DNA of 64,000 nucleotides from Coptis chinensis (GCA_015680905.1 CM027379.1:96275001-96339000); one strand, 5' to 3'. Shown: positions 10,719-23,837, counted from the first letter of the stretch. Translations and numbers: made by a program. The notes: generated from the sequence alone by a model not told the origin.

Positions 10719-11920
10719 CAGGACGGAGCCAGGAATCTGACCTAGGGGGCGAGTGTATCTACATAATTAATATACATAATTAAATAAAACATAGGGTCGG
10801 TGGGGGGAGTGTGTTTACCACTTTGACAATGTAATTAACAAACAATATGTATTCAAATTATAAACCTATGGCATGGATCTCGGAATGGAAAGGAACAATC
10901 AAACACACTAGGAGAAAGCAAAGGCTTGGCCACTTTAAGCTCACCACAGTTACTTATATAGACTATTTTAAGAGGTCTGTTCCATATATTACATGAACTC
11001 TGAGCTTTTTCATTCATCTCCAAAAAATCCAACGAAATCGTTGAATTGAAAAAAATAGTTTAATATCAGGGTTTTAAAATGCTTACATCTTTTTATAGCA
11101 TCATTTCTTGACTTTCCATTGAAATTAGCAAATTCTTGTTGTGAATTGAAATAAATTGGTTTAAAAAGTGATGGAAGGATTAAAATGAGTGATTTCCCCC
11201 ATTTTTTTTTTTTCAAAACTCAAAAAGATAAAGTGAATAGACATAATTTGACCTTATTAAAAAAAAAGTGTATAAATAAATAAATGGTATAATAAGACTT
11301 ACTTTTTGATATTTGGAGAGATTTTTCTTAAAAACAAGTAAAAACGTTTTCACTTTTGGTTGTTAAAAGATTTTCTGCTTTCGACTTAATTGTGTGTTAC
11401 TTGACTTCTATTCTTTGGTCCCGTGGACAACCAAACACCCTATTTCTCACATTATCATTTTTTTTAGAATTCAATTATCCTTTTTAGAATTTAAATTCTC
11501 ACTAGAATTCTAATTCCCTCCCAAACATGTACCATTGATGGTCCCCGTGAAAACCAAACCCCTACTTTTCATTGTTCAAATATTTTTTATACAAAAAAAT
11601 CCATTCAAATTACGTTGTCAATTGTCTGGAATTAATTACTACCACACTACCATTTATATTCTCTAAGAGTAGATTAATGGTAAAACACTTGGGTTTGATA
11701 TGACGCTCCTACACCTATTATAAGGAGATTATGTTGTGGCTTCACGTTTAAAAAATATAGTCAAAAAGTTTAAGGGGGCGGTAGTAAAGTATTTGAACTT
11801 ATTTTGGGGGGGAACCTCTATGTATTCAGAAAATTTTTATACTGATAATACATAGAACATAATGGTTCTTCAAAACCTTTAAGGGGGCGACTGCCCCCCT
11901 CCGCCCCGTCTCCATTTATA
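10719..11920. mobile_element. Probable 1.2-kb hAT-type element
   Basis: The 8-bp word GATGTTGG occurs at both edges (10711-10718 and 11921-11928). The ends are imperfect inverted repeats: the left end has GGACGGAGCCAGG plus a G-rich run, and the right end has a C-rich run plus CCGCCCCGTCTCC. The outermost bases do not pair well, so either the termini are eroded or the duplication is a chance match. The interior holds no recognisable protein. Confidence 0.55.
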
Positions 11921-11928
11921 GATGTTGG

Positions 11929-12581
11929 AACGGTAAACGAACTTTTTTCTGTTCACGCGTGGACTTTTTTGGTAAACAATGTGGACGGGTGTATCCGATC
12001 ACGACCCAGCCGACTTTCTTGGAACGACCAACTTGCGAGTAGGCAATTTTTATATCTTACCATTTAAAGCACCTCCCTCAATTATTATATTCAGCTCACG
12101 TTTTAAATTATTTAAAAATACCTCCCTCACTTCACTAACATTTTTATATTGTTTTTATAATTAGAATTAGAATTCAAATAACCAAACTACCTCTCTAATA
12201 TATGATAGATGGCTGAGAGATAGGTTTAAAGACTTGAAAAAAAAAATCCATGTCACATACTTAACTTGGAATTATTTTTAATTTTTGGGCAAATTAGTGA
12301 TACCCCTTTGAAGAAGATGTCTTTTGTGATACCTCCTACATTTTCAATTTTCGTTGGTCAAGAGTTACTTGACTTTGTTAAATTGTAGACATGACCAAAA
12401 TACCCTTCCAAGTGAAAATCTGAGCTTTCACACATCAGATGACCATTATGTTCTTGATTGTTGATTTGATGAGATGAAAACAAATCGTTAATATAACGCC
12501 ATGTCATCCCACAATACAATGTTTGCTTTGAGCAGTCTCTCCAATAAGCACCCAAATATGTATATGTATATGTTTTGTTTT

Positions 12582-12616
<35 letters not shown>

Positions 12617-12705
12617 GAAATTTTATTGATAATGATAATGAGTTTTACAAATAATTAAGACAAACGTGCAAACAAGTCACTTATATAAGTCCTTTATGAA
12701 TTTGT

Positions 12706-12739
<34 letters not shown>

Positions 12740-13379
12740 AGGTCTAAACGTTTGTTTAAGAATTGAGAGTAAAAGAAATTAGGGAGAGCATACGAGTTTG
12801 TTATGGGTGATTAGAATTATACAAACTGACCGGTTGGGATTTGGGCTTTAGGCCTTTGGCTTTTAGTTTTAGTCTCATCAACCCATCAAGCATATTCAAA
12901 AATACATTTGTCCCTCTTTAATGGTTTTGGACTCAAAATAAATGATAAATGATAATTTTGTAAGGGCAAAAAGATAAGTAAAAAAAGGTTGGGTTATTGG
13001 AATATTTTTATTAGTTTTTTTTTTTCATACTATTTTTTTTTTTTGATTATATTCTTACTATAGTTGTGAAAATTTTGGGGGTGCGATAGTGGAAGTTTGC
13101 TAAAAAAATTAGAGGTGTGAGTCCTTATAGTTTGAAGATTTTCCTAGGCAATTAGTTATGTGGTAGTGGAGTTTTTCTAATCTCAGGGGGTGCGACCGAC
13201 CCCACACGCACCCCCCTATATCTATCTATGGTGACATACAAATCATGGTTGTACTTACCTACTATTAACTAGTAAGTACTAACTAAGTTACAACTTAAAC
13301 AAGACATAATATATAAAGCACACAACCCTCCTCTATATTTCTTCAATGGGTTCTGCATCATTTCTTCTTTCCACCTGCA
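11929..13379. other. Intergenic, no gene recognised
   Basis: AT-rich sequence with two long T runs (about 12586-12615 and 12709-12738). The first is followed by a stretch that could be the reversed tail of a retroposed sequence. A C-rich palindromic patch lies near 13190-13220. No protein family was recognised. Confidence 0.6.
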
Positions 13380-13456
13380 TCACTTCTTCTTTCCCTTCTT
13401 TGTTTTCCCTTTCGCCTGAGAAGAACTTCCTTCAGCTACGGAAACAGGTGTGTCTT

Positions 13457-13672
13457 TCAACTTAAAATCGATGAAAGTGGTGAATAAATCTCTGGAGGAG
13501 AATCCGGAATTGGAGAAGGTAGATAATCCGGAGTTGGAGAAATTGAAAAATATAGTTTATGACGTGTAAGTTCTTGTTTTCCAAGTTCTGGAGGTGTCTT
13601 TTCTAAATAACTTACTGGAGAGACATAGTATTCATATTTAGGGGGAGAATATAGAAGCATTTTGTTTTCCAT
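13457..13672 (-). CDS. Possible small proline-rich protein gene
   Basis: A 71-codon frame starting MENKMLLYSPPKYEYYVSPV, rich in Pro, Ser and Tyr, with SPTPDYLPSPIPDSPPEIYS near the C-terminus. A TATA-like CTATATAAAG lies 59-68 bp upstream of the ATG on the same strand, a spacing normal for a plant gene. After the stop (13457-13459) another frame, reached by a one-base shift, stays open to 13380 and ends in a Lys-rich KGKTKKGKKK tail. The real product may therefore be about 100 residues, with a frameshift or a missed small intron here. I do not recognise a family. Composition is non-random, but the evidence is modest. Confidence 0.35.
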   Translation of the reverse strand: MENKMLLYSPPKYEYYVSPVSYLEKTPPELGKQELTRHKLYFSISPTPDYLPSPIPDSPPEIYSPLSSILS

Positions 13673-13730
13673 TGAGAGAAAGTACTCTAAATGGAATAGG
13701 TGAGTAGTAGGAGAGACCTGTGAGACTCAT

Positions 13731-13742
13731 CTTTATATAGAG
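13731..13742 (-). promoter_or_regulatory. TATA-like box for the small minus-strand ORF
   Basis: On the minus strand this reads CTCTATATAAAG, a good plant TATA context, 59 bp upstream of the ATG at 13672. Confidence 0.4.
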
Positions 13743-13759
13743 GCGAGAAAATCATTAAC

Positions 13760-15215
13760 TTACTGAAGTTGGTCCTTGGGCTGTGAAACTGCTAATACCC
13801 AAAGGGGATGCCATAAAAATGGTTGCTCCAGCCCATATATCTTTAAGCCACCAACTCAAGGGCATGCCATGGTCCTCATCATTTCTCTATTTTATCATGT
13901 TTTTGTTTTGTGTAATATTTCTAATTGTTAATTTTGGTTTTGCTTATTACCCATTTACCTGTATGATAAAATGCCTCTAAACTGGTTTCATCATTACATT
14001 ACACCGAGAGAAATAATGTTGAGACAATTGGTTAAGAGAGCAATAACTCAACAACGTAACAACATTTTTTTTTTGTACCAGTACAATATCCTGCAGGTAC
14101 GTGCAATTATCAACTTCTCCATTATTATGTCATGAGTAATTGTATCACATGTCCAGATGTACTTCAGTTATGTTGTTTGATTTCATGGTTGCAGAGATGG
14201 TTGCACAGCAGGAATAAAAAGGCTATGGAGCTAATAGCCAAAGGGTGGAATGCTTTACAGGAAGTCGATAAATACTCTTGACAATAATTCAGCAATTCAA
14301 TTAGAAAATGAACAAAATCTTTTGTGATTTTAAAATAATCATGTAACTCTTTATTGTAAAATACATCCATTTAACAACATTTTTTGTCAGTACAAGTGAA
14401 AACCTAACTACATTGTATTTCGGATAAAATTTTGTACTTCAAAAAAATTGAACACAAAGTACTTCGGATTTTTCCGGTATTAATTGTTGAAACCAACTTC
14501 ATCAACATTGCACGTATAATGTTCATAAAATTTCTAGTGTCATTATCATCATATCCTTTGCATTATTTTTGGAAAAAAGATCATACGCTTTGCATTTAGT
14601 AGAGAAGTGTGAGAGTTTATTATTTGTGCATGATATGATAGTCACATACTCACATCATGCAAAAACCTGCAGCAACATGAAATATGAAGTTCAGTTAAGC
14701 ATATAAGCTGGACTAGTTAATGAGGAGGCCTACAATTTAAACAAGTGGACTTTAAAACCTGCAGTTATAGCACCTCCTTAAGTCCTTCTTAGAAGTTCCT
14801 CTGCGATCTTTTTAGTTTTTACCATGACTATAATAGGAAGAAACATCAAGTTACTAGGAAAAACAAAGACCCATTAGCAGGCAAAAAGAAATCATTTTTA
14901 CTCCTTGTAGGAACTTAAGAAGGCACTATTGAACAAAAATGGCTTGTACGACAATATTTGCTATCATCTTTGTCCACGATGTTTAGAAGCTAGCTGAGAT
15001 CTTTCTCTAGCTCTCACTGTGGTACTAAAACAAACATGACATTAACCTACGTGCATTATCCTATCAACAGACTACCTATAAAACAGTAGGGCGTATGCAT
15101 GTTTGCGTGTTCCTCTAATAATTGAAAACAAAATACAAAAGGCATCACTGCACATCTATTATGTACATTTCTATGGAAAGAGGGTACTTGGTGTTTGCCT
15201 CCATAGTTCTAAAAA
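13760..15215. other. Intergenic, nothing recognised
   Basis: No convincing reading frame. An imperfect inverted pair (CCTTCTTAGAAGTTCC near 14785 and GGAACTTAAGAAGG near 14912) could form a hairpin of unknown meaning. Confidence 0.6.
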
Positions 15216-16703
15216 GGGTTATTTAGCTTTTGGCCCCACTTTATATATGGATATTAGCGTTTGGCTCTCCTAAGTTGTTTTATTCGTTTTTTGTCCTAGT
15301 TCTGTTTGTTGAATCAGTCAACCTTAACTCCACTGTATGTTTTCTTCAAAATGGCAACTTTACCCTTCTCATGACATGCACGTGAAATTGTAACGAAATA
15401 TTCTATCCTTTCATTTTGATTTGAAATTCCATTACAATTTTGTTTCGTTAAATTCAATTAAAATTAACACGTGGAAGGTATCTAAAAGTTAACAATTGAT
15501 GCCTTATGCTAGATGTTACGTATCACAAGAAAGTTAGTGAGACGCGGAAAAACAAAACAAGATATCTTCCTCTTATTACAAATACTCTCTCTCTCTCTCT
15601 CTTATCACTTCTTCAAACAAATCACAAAGGATAGAAAACCCACTTCTTCAGTTCACTCGATCGAATAATATATCATCACGTACCCTAATTTCTTCTCCCC
15701 ATCATCCAAGCATTACTTTCTTTCATCAGTTGGTTTGATTGTTGTTGTTGCTCAGTTCGTGTTGTTGTTGCTCAATTCGTATTGTGGTTGCTCAGTTCAA
15801 GCTTTTGTTCATTGGAATGATTGTTTAGCTTGCATAAAGGTATGTTTTTTTTTAATACTTGCATGTAAATTGTGTTGGTTGCATGAAAAGCGATGAACAA
15901 TATAATAAGGAATGTAGGGACCAAACCCTAGAAATTACCAAATGGTAATTGTAAAGTGGGGACCAAACCCTTGAAATTACTAAATAACTGTTACTTATTG
16001 AAATTAGGGATTTGTTTAAAATTAGGGTTCACGATTTATAATTAATTTGTAATAAACCCCAATTACTTACTCAAAATTGAAGGTTTTGTCCAATTAGAGT
16101 TCTAATATGCAAATTGAACATAAACTTAGCGAAATTACACCATAGAAATTGGGGCTTCTGTCAAATTAGGGTTATAAACACCAATTCGCCCCAATTACAT
16201 GTTACAAAATTAGGGCTTTCATCAAATTAGGATTCTAATGTGCAAATTGATCGAACACCAATTAGACCCAATTACATATAATAAAAAATAGGGCTTTCGT
16301 CCAATTTGGTTTATAGTGTACAAATTGAACCTAAATTGGGACAATTACATGTAAAAAATTGGGGATTTTTTCCAGTTAGGAATCTAAAGTGCAAATTGAA
16401 TATTGTGAAGTGTGTTTTCATTGTTAATTCTTATATATGTCTATTTTATGTGTTTGTATGCATGTTCTGTATGTTTATGTGCATGTTCTATGTGTATGCT
16501 TGGTGTATGTATGTAATTGAATTATTGTAAACATGTATTTCCAATTATATGGCTTCACCTTTAAGAGGTCAGAGAGAGTTTGTGATACACTATGATGGTT
16601 TCTCAAAACAAATAGTGCCTAGTTAAGTAAAATATCCAGATTATCATGGTAGTACTCAGTTTCATCTTAGGTTAGATAGGGATGAATTGAGTTATATGGG
16701 GCT
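15216..16703 (+). mobile_element. 5' fragment of a Mutator-like element
   Basis: Starts with a GGGTTATTTAGCTTTTGGCC block typical of the 'unoccupied' ends of plant MULE-type elements. A long AT-rich leader with a CT-repeat (15586-15602) follows, then an ATG at 16549. Its frame (GQREFVIHYDGFSKQIVPS, stop at 16624, then VKYPDYHGSTQFHLRLDRDE) has the look of a MULE transposase N-terminus. The fragment ends exactly where the Athila-2 LTR begins (16704). A plausible continuation lies at 28246-28409. The right TIR was not found. Confidence 0.5.
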
Positions 16704-18007
16704 TGATAATAGTAAAAACAATACTTTTACCCTTCTTTATGCTAAATAACACTAGGAAGAGTAAAAATAGACTATTCTTACTATTAGATCAAAGTTCTAC
16801 TCTCAATAAATCATGCAATATAACTAGAGTAAAAAATTTGTTCCACTCCTAATCGCTTAGATGTTTATCTTAATTCAACATGTGACAAACAATTTAACAG
16901 CGTGAGAGTAATGATTTCTAAATAGAACTAATATGGAGAAAACTAATTTGAATCTATTCTAAATTAAACTAAGGCAATTAAATATGAACTTGAGAATATG
17001 AAGAAGGAATTAGAGAGATTCGAATCCACTTTGATTTATACCTATCATGTTAGCATAAAGTTTGTTGCAAACCTTAATCTTTACATTCAAACACAAGGTT
17101 CAAACATAAAGATTAGACCTTTAATGATCCATAATTACTTATGGTATCTCTAGTCATATAATAATTAGCATGAGAGGAAGTTTAAACCCATTCTTATAGC
17201 AGATTAACTATCCTCTAGCCTAGGTTAATTCTACTTATATCAAAATAGAGAAACCTAGGCTTCAAGCTATTTTAGCAACTACTCTACACTAATATATCAT
17301 ATCAAGTCCTCACCAAAGCTTCAATCAAACCCCTCTAATGGAGGTTTAGCTATGATTCATTGGACTATCATGTAAATAAGGCTGAGAATAAGACATAGTA
17401 ATAATAAAAAAATTGTATTGAACTAAGAACTTGAAGTGTTTTAATGGAGTTTAAGACTATAAAACATAAAACCTAAATTATTCTAAACTATGGGGAAGAG
17501 GTAGGAGAGAGAGTTAGAGTTTTGCCTTAATCCTCTTTATATAGGAGAGGAGTAGGTTTACAATTTCGGCATGGGCTTTGGAGTTGTGTTTTGGGCCATT
17601 AAATCAAGCTCAAAACCTAATTACTTAAGTCTAAAATGGGTTTCTCTGCTGGAATTTACTGCAACACCTTTTTTTCCAACTTTTACTACTCTGATTGAGT
17701 CAAGCATGAACCATTAGAAAGCTCTTTCAAAGCTGGTCGTTTTGACATATAACAGGCCCAATTATGAGGTCTAAGTCCAAAGATATGACTTGCTGAAGTT
17801 TTGTTGACTTTTATGTTCTTTTTCTGCCCGAGTCGACTTTGACTTTTCAACTTTGACTAAGCTTTAAAAGGTTTTTTCTCCTTAAAACTTGGGCTTTAAC
17901 AATCGAACTTCTCTAGTAAGAAATTTGACTCCTTTCTCTTGCAAAAATGACGTATTTTTTCACATAATTGATTCTAAGACTTGAAATACACAAAAACACA
18001 AAAATAG
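16704..18007 (-). repeat. 3' LTR of Athila-2, larger part
   Basis: Reverse complement of the Athila-1 LTR (compare 35064-36398), including the promoter word CCTCTCCTATATAAAGAGGA at about 17531-17550. The LTR resumes at 23843-23926 and ends in TTATCA, giving 1388 bp in total. Confidence 0.9.
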
Positions 18008-19270
18008 TGTAGTAACCATTAAGGTTTCATGTAATCGACTACAAACCGTGAAAACCCATGCATAGCGAATAAATGGTGTTCACGATTTGGTTAGGAAATC
18101 ATACATTTGATCAGCTGTGATATCTCTGAAAATCAGCAACCTCTTGATTTTCTGTTGTATTCCTATCTTAGAATGGATGTTGTGTGGGCAACGATCTGTC
18201 AGCCCTTTCTTTCTCTCTTGGCCGAATTTTGAGACTAATTGTGCTTGAGCAATCACTCTGTTTTTTGGCCAAAAGAGGGGTTTCTTTATATTGGCTACAA
18301 CAGGGACCATGAGGAGAAATTAGGGTTAGGTCTCCTGACGGGCTTGGGCTTCCCATGTTCGCCTAGAACACACGGCCCAAGTCCGTCAACAAATGGCTTA
18401 TTCCACTAAAGGCCATTGTTGCACTACCGCCCTAATCCCAAATTACGTGTATTATGTTTATGGGCTCCATATTATATACTCGTTGATCTCCCCGTGTTAA
18501 GATATCAAATGCCCGTTGATTAAGTCAAGTTACTAACAACTACATTAATCAACTTCTTATGTCCTTGAGTAGTACCACTCAACCTCATTGTCATGTCGGA
18601 TTAAATCCACCTGTAGGGTTTACATGACAATCCTTATGAGCTCCTCAAGGGAACATCATCAACCCGACTTCTTGCGGGTCACATATTCCTTCTATAATCA
18701 ACAACACACCTTAGATACAATGTCATTACCCAATCCATCGAGTTTGTTGATTCACAAATGAATCTCACTCATTGATGATTTAAAGCAATGTACAATGCAC
18801 GTAAGTGCCCGTTATTATATCCAGATTAAGAGGACAAACATTCATAATAACAGAGGTGTTTGTTCTTTTATATAATTAGTATAAAGAGAAATAACCTCAC
18901 TTGGTCTTGTTCAATACACACAAAGTGTACTAGTGTAATCCTGTAGTCAAGATAGACTAATACCAGATTGTACTACAACCTTACCAATGGTTTGTCCAAA
19001 TCCATCTAGGTTGTGAATGTTTATTTATACTTTATAAGGTACTGATGATATGATCTTCTGTGTGTCACCACACACCATATCATATACAACATAAAGTACT
19101 AGACGCATGCATATAACTAATAACATATATAATATGCATAACATTTGCCCATATGATTCTCATTCAAAATATAAAGAATTAGAGTTAATACAAAAGTAAT
19201 TCTTTTAGTATATAACCATATCAATCTCCCACTTATACTCAAAGCATTGCTTTTTAGTATACTACTAACA
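18008..19270 (-). repeat. 3' LTR of the copia element (1263 bp)
   Basis: In element sense it runs from TGTTAGTAGTATAC to ATGGTTACTACA. Most of it is repeated at 49602-50833 on the plus strand, and its first half at 23196-23837. Confidence 0.9.
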
Positions 19271-19294
19271 AATCTCCCACTTATACTTAAAGCT

Positions 19295-20990
19295 ATTCTG
19301 CCAAGCATCTGATTCCCATCCCCTCAACATGCCTGCCAAAAGACTTAGCCGATAAGCTCTTTGTAAAGGGGTCAGCCAGGTTGTCTTCTGATGCTATCTT
19401 GGTAACATTAACATCTCCTCTTTTTACGATTGATCGTATCAGGTGGTACTTGCGCTCAATATGTTTACTTGCTTTATGGGCTCATGGTTCCTTCGAGTTA
19501 GCTATCGCACCAGTGTTATCACAATAAAGTGTGATACTCATAGGTAAACCAGGTACCACTGTCAAGTCCAACAAGAAGTTTTAGAGCCAAACTGCCTTTT
19601 TGGCTGCCTTAGTGGCTGCAACATATGCAGCTTACATGGTGGAGTCAGACACGCATTTCTTCTTGATACTCCTCCATACTATGGCTCCACCTCCCAAGGT
19701 AAATACACAACATGAGGTAGACTTACTCTTATCCCTATCTGACTGAAAATCAGAATCTGTATACCCTAAGGGAACCAAACTATCTGCATGGTATACTAAC
19801 ATATAATCCTTAGTCCTTTTCAGGTACTTCAGAATATGTTTTACCGCAGTCTAGTGCCCTTGTCCTGGGTTCTTATGATATCTGCTAACCATGCCAACAG
19901 CAAAGCAGATGCCTGGCCTTGTGCATAGCATGGTGTACATTAAGCTTCCTACAGCCGAAGCATAAGGAACCGCTTTCATGTCTTCTATCTCTTTTGGTTT
20001 CTTGGGACACATATCCTTTGATAGAGGAACTCTATGGGACAAGAAATACCACTACATTTCCATCAAAAATTTCTTGTACACACAAGATTCGTCTGGACTT
20101 TGATCAAATCCATAAGATTGGATTACCTTATCAAAACGAATGTTCCAATATCTAGAAGCTTGTTTAAGTCCATAAATGGATCGTTTAAGCTTACAAGTAA
20201 GATGCTCTTAACCTTTTTCAATGAATGTTTCTGGTTGCTTCATATAGATGGTTTCCTCAAGACTTCCATTAAGGAAAGCTGTCTTGACATCTATTTTATA
20301 GACCCACTTGCATCCAATGGGTTTTACACCATTGGGTGGCTCTACAAGCTCCCAGACCTGATTAGAATCCATAGATTCCATCTCAGAAATCATTGCCTTT
20401 TGCCAAGATTCTACATCTCTGTCTTGGAGTGCTTCATTGTAGGTCCAGGGATCAGGATCTTGGTTATCAGTGGTTATGTCTGAAGACATTCCCATTCCAA
20501 TCCACCAATCAAGTTGTCTAACAACCTTCCCATTACGACGAAGCACCTCTTGTTCTTGTACGTCATTAGTGACACGTTGTGGTTCCTGTTCTTGTACTAT
20601 TAGTACTGAAGTAGTTTAATGTCTCTCCTTTCAATACTTCTAGAATAATACTACTCGGGGTATTAATTTAATGCACTGTGGGTGGAATAAGATTAATGAT
20701 GTATAAATTGCCTTCTAATGCACCAGAATAGATAAAAAGTTTATTTTTCTTAATGACGATCTTGTCATTTAAAAGAAACATGATACCCATCCTTAATTAA
20801 CATAGAAACTGAAAACAAGTTCTTTCTAAAATTAGGCACATAAAAGACAATTCTTTAACACCATAGTCTTATTTCTACCAAAAGATAAACAAACATCTCC
20901 CACTACAACAGCTACTATTTTCGTAGCATCCCCCAAATATATGGTAATCTCTCCAGCACTAAGTTTTCTGGTTTCCTGGAACCTCTGCAA
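19295..20990 (-). pseudogene. pol: copia pol remnants: protease edge, RT and RNase H
   Basis: Pieces in order on the minus strand: a protease-to-integrase edge (TNHVAFHLQ, then GEITIYLGDATK, about 20990-20880); a long gap where most of integrase should be; the RT start WQKAMISEMESMDSNQVWEL (about 20450); a deletion jumping from GCKWVYK to IDVKTAFLNGSLEETIYMKQ; then KRSIYGLKQASRYWN; a further deletion that removes the YVDD catalytic box; then VPLSKDMCPKKPKEIEDMKA; and RNase H with YTDSDFQSDRDKSKST and HIERKYHLIR up to about 19300. Several stops. Clearly dead. Confidence 0.85.
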
Positions 20991-21070
20991 ATGAAATGCG
21001 ACATGGTTAGTGGCTCCGTATCTACATACCGTCTTGGTAGATAGATAACACCGCTAAACATGTTAAATGA

Positions 21071-21907
21071 CTAGTGCATGAGACATACCTCTATTATTCT
21101 CTTGGTTGAGAAGAGGACAATCGGCTTCCAAATTAATCCGACCGCTGCTTTACACTTGAAGCACTTGCCCTTAGGCTTTTTCACAGCTCCTTGAGGTCCC
21201 ATGCCCTTCTTTGCCATATTCTTATGCTTCTGAACATTATTCTTCTTCTTACCGCCATTAGGCATAGAAGTAGAAACCTTCTCAGTAGCATAAACCTGAA
21301 CATAACTCTGCTTAAAGAGACTCTCAGCTAACTGAAGTTCTGTTATAAGTTCCGCCAAAGAATACAACCTTTTGTTCATGTTGTAGTTAAGGCGGAACGG
21401 TTCAAATCTCTCAGGTAGCGTCATGAGAATGATATCGACCTGCGTTTCCGCATCGATATCAGCTCCAAGAATCTCTAACTCATTTAGATAAGCCATCATC
21501 CTGAGTATATGATCCCTTACAGGAGTCCCTTCAGTCATAGTTGTGGTCATCAAGTTTTTCATGGCAGTTTACCTAGCAGCCCTATTCTGGTGTCTGAAAA
21601 GTTCCGTGAGATTGATCATCATATCATAAGCCGTGGTCATGGCCTGATGCTGATGTTACAGCACACCTGACATAGATGCCAGAATGTAACACCGCGACAT
21701 CTCATCTGCCTTGATCCACTTCTTATATGTTTCTTTCTCCTCTTCTCCAGCATCATTTTTAGGCTTAGGTGGGCATTCCTCATTGAGTACAAATTTGTAC
21801 TCTTCAGCAGTCAACACGATATCCAAGTTGCGTTTCCAGCCTATGTAATTAGGGCCAAGGAGTTTGTTTTCCTTAAGAATAGTTGCTAGTGGGTTGAAAG
21901 TAACCAT
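21071..21907 (-). pseudogene. gag: copia gag (broken)
   Basis: Starts MVTFNPLATILKENKLLGPN and holds the copia gag signature: LTAEEYKFVL, YKKWIKADEMSRCYILASM, MTEGTPVRDHILRMMAYLNE and LPERFEPFRLNYNM. It is one frame with in-frame stops after SMSGVL (21656-21658) and in RAAR*TA (near 21573). The zinc knuckle begins as KGKCFKC but then shifts frame and loses its His and last Cys. Gag would form the particle and bind RNA. It cannot do so here. Confidence 0.85.
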
Positions 21908-23172
21908 TTTGAAAATCTAAGAATCACATAAAATTAACTATTATGTAGAGCAAAAACTTTTTGAGTTAATAACAAAAATTAATTAATTAATTAACCCGTC
22001 AGCACCCTACACACCGAGAAGTAGTAAGCCACGATAGTGTGGACGTTTACCATTCTACATTCGTGGAAATACTTTTGGAGTTAACTTAAAAATTAATTAA
22101 TTAACCCGTCAGCACCCTACATACCGAGAAGTAGTAAGCCACGATAGTGTGGACATTTACCATATCTACATTCGTGTAGAGAAGCTTTTCCTATTAGTTC
22201 TACTTCTCATCAACTTAACAACACACCACTTGTTAGAGTGGACACATGCCATCTAGACAAGTAAAACTAATATGCTGACTTTTCTTTGGTCCTACAAATA
22301 ATAGCAGTGACTCTGATGGGGAGGATACCATTACTTGCATCTAAGTGTATACTATTACTCAACACTAAGTCCATTATTTTGTAATGAATCCCTTCAGATG
22401 TAGAAGTGAATTAATCCATTCATTAATAATTTCATATAGTTGTCCTTTAGAAGTTTGTACTGGTGATCCGTAATTAGACTCATCCGATATGGAGGAAGGC
22501 ACTAAAACCGACGCGCAAGTATAATTACATTACCATCAAACCAGTAATGGAGACCGTAGGATTTATACGAAACAAAATTCCTGCTCCCACTTAGTTATTT
22601 AGAAATGAGGATCTTTCTATTTACTGGTCAGGCTTATGTCCATGTTATCTATTATTCATGTGGGCTTAGTTTTTAGCACAAACATCCACAAATAAAAACA
22701 TTTTTTTTTTTAGAAATCGTGGCCTGTTTCCTTCACTGGAAACCTCACGAAATCACTTCATAGACCCCAGAACAGCAAACAGTTTTCACCTTGTATAGAA
22801 AAAGACATTTATCTCTTTCTGGCGTTAAGGGTGCGACCTGCGCTCCTTTTTACGCCTATACAAGGCACATGGTGTGCTTATGCCTTTGGCGACTTCCAGG
22901 CGCTTAAGCGCGACCCGCGCTCCACCCGCACTCCACCAAAAAGAACACAACATCGGATCTAGACCAATCCAACTTTTGATCTTTTGATCTTTTGATTTTA
23001 CAGTAGATTACATCATGGATAAAAAAACAAACAACACGATACATACCGTGATTTAAATTACATTCACCAATAAACAAATACTGTAAAATCACTTTTCATA
23101 CATTCTAACCATAACAGTTGGTCTAGATGCCTGCAAAACCAAGTTAGAACAATTCTACATCTACCAACAGAT

Positions 23173-23190
23173 CTACATGCTCCGATACCA
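23173..23190 (-). other. Primer-binding site of the copia element
   Basis: Minus strand reads TGGTATCGGAGCATGTAG. It begins like the TGGTATCAGAGC site complementary to initiator tRNA-Met used by many plant copia elements, with one change (A to G). Confidence 0.75.
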
Positions 23191-23195
23191 ACAAA

Positions 23196-23837
23196 TGTAG
23201 GATCCGTTATGACAATCCTTATAAGCTCCTCAAGGGGACATCATCAACCCGACTTCTTGTGGGTCACGGATTCCTTCTATAATTAACAGCACACCTTACA
23301 TACAATGTCATTACCCAATCCATCGAGTTTGTTGATTCACAAATGAATCTCACTCATTGATGATTTAAATCAATATACAATGCACGTAAGTGCCCATTAT
23401 TATATCAGGATTATGAGGACAAACATCCATAATAATAGAGGTGTTTGTTCTCTTATATAGTCAGTATAAAGAGAAACAACCTCACTTGGTCCTGTTCAAT
23501 ACACACAAAGTAGTGTAATCCTGTAGTCAAGATAGACTAATAATACCAGATTATACTACAACCTTACCAATGGTTTGTGAACGTTTACTTATACTTTATA
23601 AGGTACTGATGATATAATCTTCTGTGTGTCACCACACACCATATCATCTACAACATAAAGTATTAGACGCATGCATATAACTAATAACATATATAATATG
23701 CATAATATTTGTCCATATGATTCTCATTCAAAATATAAAGAATTAGAGTTAATAGAAAAGTAATGCTTTTAATATATAACCCTATCAATCTCCCACTTAT
23801 ACTCAAAACATCATTGCTTTTTAGTATACTACTAACA
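23196..23837 (-). repeat. 5' LTR of the copia element, truncated (642 bp)
   Basis: Same TGTTAGTAG start in element sense as the 3' LTR, but ends at CGGATCCTACA, 5 bp from the PBS. The R/U5-side 0.6 kb present in the other LTR is absent. Confidence 0.85.

Larger units (their letters stand above)
18008..23837 (-). mobile_element. Degenerate Ty1/copia element nested in the Athila-2 LTR
   Basis: Flanked by the 5-bp target duplication AATAG (18003-18007 and 23838-23842). Element sense is minus: 5' LTR 23837-23196, PBS at 23190, gag 21907-21071, pol remnants 20990-19295, purine tract AAGTATAAGTGGGAGATT just before the 3' LTR (19270-18008). The two LTRs differ greatly in length (642 versus 1263 bp); the 5' copy lacks the last 0.6 kb next to the PBS. 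Pol has large deletions and many stops. Not autonomous. Confidence 0.92.
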
